Assembly: GCA_001412355.1 (NCBI GenBank)
Contig: LKUD01000048.1
Location: 1 to 49,766 of the forward strand
DNA: 49,766 bases
Direction of reading: 5' to 3'
From: Methanoculleus sp. SDB
GTDB lineage: Archaea > Halobacteriota > Methanomicrobia > Methanomicrobiales > Methanomicrobiaceae
The notes under the pieces were generated by a model. That model worked only from the letters and a program-made list of their open reading frames with translations, made no database searches and was not told the DNA's origin. Shown here in pieces: positions 45,360 to 49,766 of the stretch (position 1 is the first letter of the stretch; the number at the start of each line of letters is the position of its first letter). The translations under genes were made by a program, and so were the position numbers.

Positions 45360-45587
45360 ATGGATCCGGCGACCTCTCAGGTGTTCAAAGTAAAATTCAT
45401 CAAGCTGACGATGCTGCTCAATGTCATCATGCTTCTCTATGCGGGGGCGGTGGTCGCCTATTTCCTGCTGGGTGCGGACCTGAACCTGCCCGTGGCTATC
45501 GTTCTCGGAGGGGCGGCCGTCCTCTTATCCCTCTACTTCAGGAAGGCATATGCGAGAGAGAAGGCATGGCTGCACGCGCAGAATTAA
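45360..45587 (+). CDS. small two-helix membrane protein
   Basis: A 75-residue protein with two hydrophobic segments (about 17-38 and 44-60) and a basic C terminus (YFRKAYAREKAW). ATG 45360. I recognise no family. It lies 18 bp before the winged-helix gene and they probably share a transcript; small membrane protein plus regulator pairs are common in archaea, but no role can be assigned. Confidence 0.7.
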   Translation: MDPATSQVFKVKFIKLTMLLNVIMLLYAGAVVAYFLLGADLNLPVAIVLGGAAVLLSLYFRKAYAREKAWLHAQN

Positions 45588-45605
45588 CGAGGGAAGTGTT
45601 AGGGT

Positions 45606-45926
45606 ATGCTCGAGAAACTCAGACCTGAGATCGAACTGATCGGCAGGCACATGGAGGTGGTCCGTGCGGTCGTCGAAGACGAGCCCATCGGCATTATGAA
45701 ACTCGCAGAGGTGCTCGGCCTCCCGTACCACCGCGTGCGGTATTCCCTTCGCGTCCTCGAACAGCAGGGATACATCCAGGCGACACCCGCGGGCGCCCGC
45801 GCAACGCCGGAGGCGATTGCGCTGCTGGCAGGGCTCGACGGAGAGATCGATGACCTCATCGCCCTCCTCACCGCCATGAAGACCGGCGAAGCCGGCGAAA
45901 CGGAGGGCGGGGCGGCCGGAAAATAA
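45606..45926 (+). CDS. winged-helix DNA-binding protein
   Basis: A 106-residue protein. The core is a winged helix at about 20-70 (IGIMKLAEVLGLPYHRVRYSLRVLEQQGYI), with the wing in QATPAGARATPEA. A C-terminal acidic/helical part (DGEIDDLIALL) could support dimer contacts. GAGGGAAG precedes ATG 45606. It is likely a small transcription regulator; target unknown. tRNA-Asn follows. Confidence 0.85.
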   Translation: MLEKLRPEIELIGRHMEVVRAVVEDEPIGIMKLAEVLGLPYHRVRYSLRVLEQQGYIQATPAGARATPEAIALLAGLDGEIDDLIALLTAMKTGEAGETEGGAAGK

Positions 45927-45982
45927 TCCCGAATCAATAATCTTTAATATGCACAGAACCGATATTTGTAGGCAATCCGACT

Positions 45983-46055
45983 GCCTCCATAACTCAGTTG
46001 GTAGAGTGTCTGGCTGTTAACCAGAATGTCACAGGTTCGAGTCCTGTTGGGGGCG
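45983..46055 (+). tRNA. tRNA-Asn(GTT)
   Basis: A full cloverleaf of 73 bases. The acceptor stem pairs GCCTCCA with TGGGGGC (one G-T pair) and the discriminator is G. The anticodon stem TCTGG/CCAGA encloses CTGTTAA with anticodon GTT. The T arm is ACAGG-TTCGAGT-CCTGT. The variable loop is short. CCA is not encoded and there is no intron. Confidence 0.96.
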
Positions 46056-46079
46056 TTTCGTCTTTTCTGTTATTCTTTA
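46056..46079 (+). terminator. T-rich terminator of tRNA-Asn
   Basis: The DNA directly after the discriminator base is TTTCGTCTTTTCTGTTATTC, a T-rich stretch that would end the tRNA transcript before the converging gene. Confidence 0.45.
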
Positions 46080-46096
46080 ACGCGTTAAAAATGGTG

Positions 46097-46654
46097 TTAC
46101 CTCCGGATACGGAACGCACCCGCGACCAGTGCTGCAGTTACGACGATGCCAACCGGAAGCGGGGACTGTGGCGTTGCACCGGAGGCCGGATTTTCACCAG
46201 GTACGGTATCTGTCCCTGCAGCTTCGAGGCCGCAGGCGCCGCTGCTGCAGGCAGGTTCCGAGAAATCCAGGTCCATCAAAGCGCTCACCTCCACTTCGCT
46301 CCCGTCATCCCGAACGCAGACCGCACAGGTGTCCAGCCCGAACACCCTGCAGGCATCGCCGTGCACAATTTTCTGGACATATCCCTGCCGGGCACAGTAC
46401 CCGTACTCCGCCGCCTCCTCGCCGAGCAGGAAGTCCCACGCGTCGACGGCGGCACCGCCGGGCATGGTACAGATACCTGTTTCCCCGTTCTCACCGGATA
46501 GAGTCGAATACTCGTATCCCATCGCCTCGCAGTAGACGGCCGAGGGATTGCGCATCGCCGACACGCCGCCCGGAATGAGCGACAGACAGATGATTGCGCA
46601 CAAAGCAACGCAGAGCACCCGGCGGGTGCTCCCGTGGTACTCCTTATTCATCAT
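46097..46654 (-). CDS. exported DUF333 protein with C-terminal anchor
   Basis: A protein of 185 residues. GGGAGGTG precedes ATG 46654; that site is inside the coding end of the papain-like gene, with an 11-bp overlap, so translation is coupled. Signal peptide: VLCVALCAIICLSLIPGGVSA. A DUF333 module follows (RNPSAVYCEAMGYEYS, then GICTMPGGAAVDAWDFLLGE), a small Cys-linked domain often linked with secreted inhibitors and surface proteins. More Cys follow (YCARQGY, DTCAVCV, ACSSGACG). The C terminus is one membrane helix (LPVGIVVTAALVAGAF) ending RIRR, like a surface-anchor signal. Possible partner or inhibitor of the neighbouring peptidase (inference). Confidence 0.8.
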   Translation of the reverse strand: MMNKEYHGSTRRVLCVALCAIICLSLIPGGVSAMRNPSAVYCEAMGYEYSTLSGENGETGICTMPGGAAVDAWDFLLGEEAAEYGYCARQGYVQKIVHGDACRVFGLDTCAVCVRDDGSEVEVSALMDLDFSEPACSSGACGLEAAGTDTVPGENPASGATPQSPLPVGIVVTAALVAGAFRIRR

Positions 46655-49646
46655 AATAGACACCTCCCATCCATGCTACCGATACCGTCCAGTTGCTTTC
46701 ATCAAACGGAACGGTCGCATAGCCATGGTCACCCCAGCCGGATCCCCAGCTGTTTTTGATGATCCACGTATCGCCGTCGTACCCGGCGATGACCACGCAG
46801 TGGCCGTTTCCGCAGGCCAGCAGCGGCCCGCGGCACGCCACTGCGCGTTTGCGTTCGTCGATGTCATTGACGACCCCCCGGATCTGGCTGATCCGCCACA
46901 GGTAGCTGTCGGTGCACTTGTCGTCGCACGTCATCCCACCCACGTACGGGAGACAGGTCTCGTTCACGATGCCGTGATCGCGGATATAGTCGGAGGCGTC
47001 CCACGGCGATCCGCCGTCGCAGCTCCCTGCCCCACTGCACAGGATCAGGTCCGCCTCGGCAAGGTTCAGCTGCATATTCATCGCATGAATGCGCTGTTCC
47101 TTGCTGTACACGCCCTCCATCGCGCCCACCGATGCAAACGCCCAGCAGGCGCCGCAGGATCCCTGGTCCCGGACCCATGTCATATAATTGAAATCCCGCC
47201 AGTCGAACCGTTCCGGGAGCGGGGTTGCAGGGTCGCAGAGGCTGCAGGGATAGCAGTAGTCCCCGCCGCAGTCGACCCCGGTCTCCTGCCCGTTCCGCTT
47301 CCCGTCGAGACAGAGGTTCCAATTATAGGTATGGTAGTTGAATTCCTCGCTCTCGCGAACAAGATCCCCGGGATCGTTGTGAATGACCACGCGGTTTTTA
47401 TTCGCATCGGGGGTCCAGTTTTTCAGGGAAATCGTCACCGACTCGCCCGGGGCGAGGGGAGGAACCGGAGCCGTGTCAAATACGACATCATTGATGGAGA
47501 CCGATGACTCGGTGGCATTGGAGGCGGCCGTGCCCCGGTTGATGATGCCGTAGGAGATAACGAGCACGGTAGGGTCCTCAAAGTAGTAGGCGCCGTGCCA
47601 TTCCTTGTAGGGGGCATAGGATGTTGCCCCAACCACGATATACAGGTCGGGAAGGCCCGCCGGAGTGGGTGTGGCATCCAGCATCACCGGCGTCGCCGTG
47701 GGAAGACCTGTTACCGCCGTCGGCGTGGGGAGCGGATTGTCGCTGCCGGTGTCGCTTACCGTCACCGCGTCGGTTCTCGTCGTGCAATTCACCCACGACG
47801 CATTGACGTTTCCGGAGGTATCGACGGTCCTGGTTCCGATGGTGTATGATGAGAGGGAGCGCAGGTTCCGGGCCACGTAGGTTTCGGTGCCTTTCGTTAT
47901 GTTGCCCTTAAATGCTCCGTTCACATACACCTTCACCGTCGCGAAGTCGGCATCCGGCGGATCACTCCACACCCACGCGATCGACGAGCCTCCTGCCGCC
48001 GCGGCATGCAACGCCGAGACCGACTGCGGCGGGTCGGGATCGAACGGGCTCGTCCGGGCGGTTGCGTTCACCCACGACGCATTGACGTTGCCGCTGGCAT
48101 CCACCGTCCGGGTGCCGATCGCGTGCAGCGTATCCGGCGTAAGGCCGGGCGCCGTAAAGGACTGCACGCCTGCCGTTACGTTCGCGGAAAACGCGCCGTC
48201 GAGGTAGACCATCACCCGGGCAAAGTCGCCGTCCCCCGGATCGGTCCACGTCCACGTAATTAAGGAGGGAAGATAGGTCGTGTTGGCAAGGCCGGTGATG
48301 CCGGCGGGCGGGGTGAGGTCGGCTGCCGCCGTCGTCGCGGTATCGTTGACCCAGGTTGCGTTCACGTTTTCGTGGGTGTCGACCGTCCGGGTCGAGAGGG
48401 TATACGCCGTCGATGCAGAGAGGCTTGATGCCGTAAAGGCCTGCGTCCCGGCGGTGACATTGGCACGGAAGGCGTTGTCGAGGTACACCATCACCTTCGC
48501 AAAGTCCCCGTCACCGGGATCGGTCCAAGTCCACGTGATCGACGTCGGCAGGTACGTCGTGTTGGCAAGGCCGGTGACGTATCCCGGCGGCGTGCTGTCC
48601 GGCGGCGGCGTGCCGAGGGTGTAGGACGCCCACCCCTCGATCAGCGGGTAGAGGTCGGAGTTTGCAGAGGGGAGGGAGAATGCAGCCTCCCCAACGCCGT
48701 CGCCGTTGGTGTCCGCGCCGCCGTAGCTGTCCCAGTAATTGCCGAGGAAGCTGGTGTACGGTGCGCCGTGGTAGGTATACGCAAGCTGGGAGGGGCTGTT
48801 CCACGACGTGGTTGACGCGGATATGTCGACGTCGGCATGGATGTGGTTGAGGAACGAATTGAGGTACACCACGTTGGCCGTGGTTCCGCCGGATCCGTCC
48901 AGATACAGGTTGTCATAGTTTCCGTCGATGGTATTCTGCCTTAAGGTGGTGTTCTGGGCGGAGTCGAGCCAGATACCCATCCCGGAAGAGCCGATACCGT
49001 TTGCCCGGATGGTGTTCTGGGAAAACACGTTGTCCGCTGAAGAAGCGACCAGTATCCCAACACGGTTGTCCAGCACCGTATTGCCCGTGATGGTGTTGCC
49101 ATCGGACATTAGCAGATAGATGGCGTACCCACTCACGTTGTTGCTGCTAACGTTATTGCCGGAGATGAGGTTGTTGTCGGAATTCTGGATATACAACCCC
49201 TCCCCCAGATTATGGGTGACCTCATTGCCGGAGATTGTTGCACCGGAGGCGCTGTCAAGGTAGATGCCGTATGCATCGTTTGTAATCCGGTTGTTGACGA
49301 TCTCCGCGTTTGCAGCAGCCACGTGGATCCCGGAGAAGCCGTTCGAGTTCCTGACATCGAATCCTTCGAAATGCACATTAGCGGCGGAAATAGAAACGAC
49401 GTGATGCATGCCGAGCCCGGTCTCGTCGATAACCGGCCAGCCGCTGCCGCTCATCGTCAGCGTCTTGTCGACGGTAAAATATTCGCTATATGTGCCGCTG
49501 TTCACAACGATGGTATCACCGGCACTCGCGCCATCGATTGCCGCCTGGATACTGTCGCCGGGATTGACGGTGACGGTTGCCGCCGCTGCACTACAGGGCA
49601 CGAGGAGAATGCAAAAAAAAATTAATAAACTACAGGCTATCTTCAC
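46644..49646 (-). CDS. secreted multidomain protein: beta-helix, FN3-like repeats, CARDB, papain-type peptidase
   Basis: A protein of about 1000 residues. I start at GTG 49646, because GAGGTG lies seven to nine bases in front; a GTG at 49653-49655 is the alternative. A signal peptide is present (LLIFFCILLVPCSAAAA). Residues about 25-340 are a right-handed parallel beta-helix of NosD type (repeats such as NRITNDAYGIYLDSASGATI). Three FN3-like repeats follow (about 345-625), then a CARDB-like domain (about 665-790), then a Cys-rich NGQETGVDCGG segment, and the peptidase. The C1A catalytic residues are intact: Gln and Cys in QGSCGACWAFA, His in NGHCVVIAGYD, Asn in IIKNSWGSGWGDHGY. No propeptide of the usual papain type is evident. 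It should act outside the cell or on the surface; targets unknown. Confidence 0.93.
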   Translation of the reverse strand: MKIACSLLIFFCILLVPCSAAAATVTVNPGDSIQAAIDGASAGDTIVVNSGTYSEYFTVDKTLTMSGSGWPVIDETGLGMHHVVSISAANVHFEGFDVRNSNGFSGIHVAAANAEIVNNRITNDAYGIYLDSASGATISGNEVTHNLGEGLYIQNSDNNLISGNNVSSNNVSGYAIYLLMSDGNTITGNTVLDNRVGILVASSADNVFSQNTIRANGIGSSGMGIWLDSAQNTTLRQNTIDGNYDNLYLDGSGGTTANVVYLNSFLNHIHADVDISASTTSWNSPSQLAYTYHGAPYTSFLGNYWDSYGGADTNGDGVGEAAFSLPSANSDLYPLIEGWASYTLGTPPPDSTPPGYVTGLANTTYLPTSITWTWTDPGDGDFAKVMVYLDNAFRANVTAGTQAFTASSLSASTAYTLSTRTVDTHENVNATWVNDTATTAAADLTPPAGITGLANTTYLPSLITWTWTDPGDGDFARVMVYLDGAFSANVTAGVQSFTAPGLTPDTLHAIGTRTVDASGNVNASWVNATARTSPFDPDPPQSVSALHAAAAGGSSIAWVWSDPPDADFATVKVYVNGAFKGNITKGTETYVARNLRSLSSYTIGTRTVDTSGNVNASWVNCTTRTDAVTVSDTGSDNPLPTPTAVTGLPTATPVMLDATPTPAGLPDLYIVVGATSYAPYKEWHGAYYFEDPTVLVISYGIINRGTAASNATESSVSINDVVFDTAPVPPLAPGESVTISLKNWTPDANKNRVVIHNDPGDLVRESEEFNYHTYNWNLCLDGKRNGQETGVDCGGDYCYPCSLCDPATPLPERFDWRDFNYMTWVRDQGSCGACWAFASVGAMEGVYSKEQRIHAMNMQLNLAEADLILCSGAGSCDGGSPWDASDYIRDHGIVNETCLPYVGGMTCDDKCTDSYLWRISQIRGVVNDIDERKRAVACRGPLLACGNGHCVVIAGYDGDTWIIKNSWGSGWGDHGYATVPFDESNWTVSVAWMGGVYYDE
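47768..48602 (-). repeat. three tandem FN3-like units of about 279 bp
   Basis: Inside the papain-type gene, units of 91-93 codons repeat three times. Units 1 and 2 are nearly identical over LANTTYLP, ITWTWTDPGDGDFA and VMVYLD, and the DNA word TGTTGGCAAG recurs 279 bp apart (48281 and 48560), which suggests a recent duplication. Unit 3 has diverged but keeps GTRTVD and NVNASWVN. The high similarity makes unit number likely to vary between strains. Confidence 0.8.
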
Positions 49647-49766
49647 AATTATCACACCTCTGGATCACATCACACAGGCGGCAGAATCCGGTTTGTGAGG
49701 GGAGGGATCCGTATGCCCTGCATGTGAAATGCATTGGATGATTAAAAGACGAAAAAACATTCCTTT

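Overview
The window is a piece of an archaeal chromosome, almost certainly from a hydrogenotrophic methanogen of the class Methanomicrobia, most likely order Methanomicrobiales; I do not name a genus. The evidence is a complete F420-reducing hydrogenase operon (frhADGB), O-phosphoseryl-tRNA synthetase, archaeal GTP cyclohydrolase MptA, archaeal release factor aRF1, aEF-2, aIF2 beta, Rpo11 and Taw1, together with many PAS-domain sensors and secreted lipoproteins. Genes are dense, often joined by ATGA or TGATG overlaps. I see no integrase, insertion sequence, CRISPR array or rRNA.

Layout. 1-929: end of an AAA-type ATPase that runs off the left edge. 1178-8429: a transglutaminase-like lipoprotein, then a rightward operon of a MrfB/YprB-like exonuclease, a MrfA/YprA-like DExH helicase, a small membrane protein and a THEP1 NTPase, then a DD-peptidase-like (S13) lipoprotein. 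8521-11622: a UbiA prenyltransferase, a TPR protein, a decayed gene (9995-10281), a secreted protein behind a palindromic promoter, and a C_GCAxxG_C_C protein. 11850-19267 (leftward): prf1, argS, taw1, sepS and a REC-GAF-PAS-histidine kinase in one tight translation operon. 19319-22367 (leftward): queD, queE, queC (preQ0 for archaeosine), a Nudix hydrolase and an alpha/beta-hydrolase lipoprotein. 22806-26075: rps12, rps7 and fusA.

26296-31446 holds two paralogous HTH-PAS regulators with apparently leaderless promoters, and between them a Cys-rich DUF2769 protein, a NERD protein, a secreted protein and a DUF2124 protein. 31574-35286 is frhADGB, with a perfect 18-bp palindrome in its promoter. 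35524-41193 carries mptA, ilvC, purL, aIF2 beta and rpoL. 41241-45299 is a leftward operon of an Xaa-Pro-type M24 peptidase, methionine aminopeptidase, an AAA+ ATPase and a PhnP-like metallohydrolase. 45360-46055 has a small membrane protein, a winged-helix protein and tRNA-Asn(GTT). The right end is a 1000-residue secreted protein (beta-helix, three FN3-like repeats, CARDB, papain-type peptidase) followed by a DUF333 membrane-anchored protein.

How the genes fit together. The frh operon gives reduced F420 for methanogenesis. MptA starts tetrahydromethanopterin synthesis. SepRS charges tRNA-Cys with phosphoserine, the first step of tRNA-dependent cysteine formation in methanogens. Taw1 and the que genes modify tRNA. 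The most interesting unexplained signals are regulatory: three ATGATAA(A)TC boxes at exact 26-bp intervals upstream of one HTH-PAS gene, a tandem box at the other, the frh palindrome, and a TGAACC/GGTTCA array at 10381-10407. The best candidate for an unusual system is the archaeal MrfAB-like helicase/exonuclease pair, whose exonuclease carries a helix-hairpin-helix segment.
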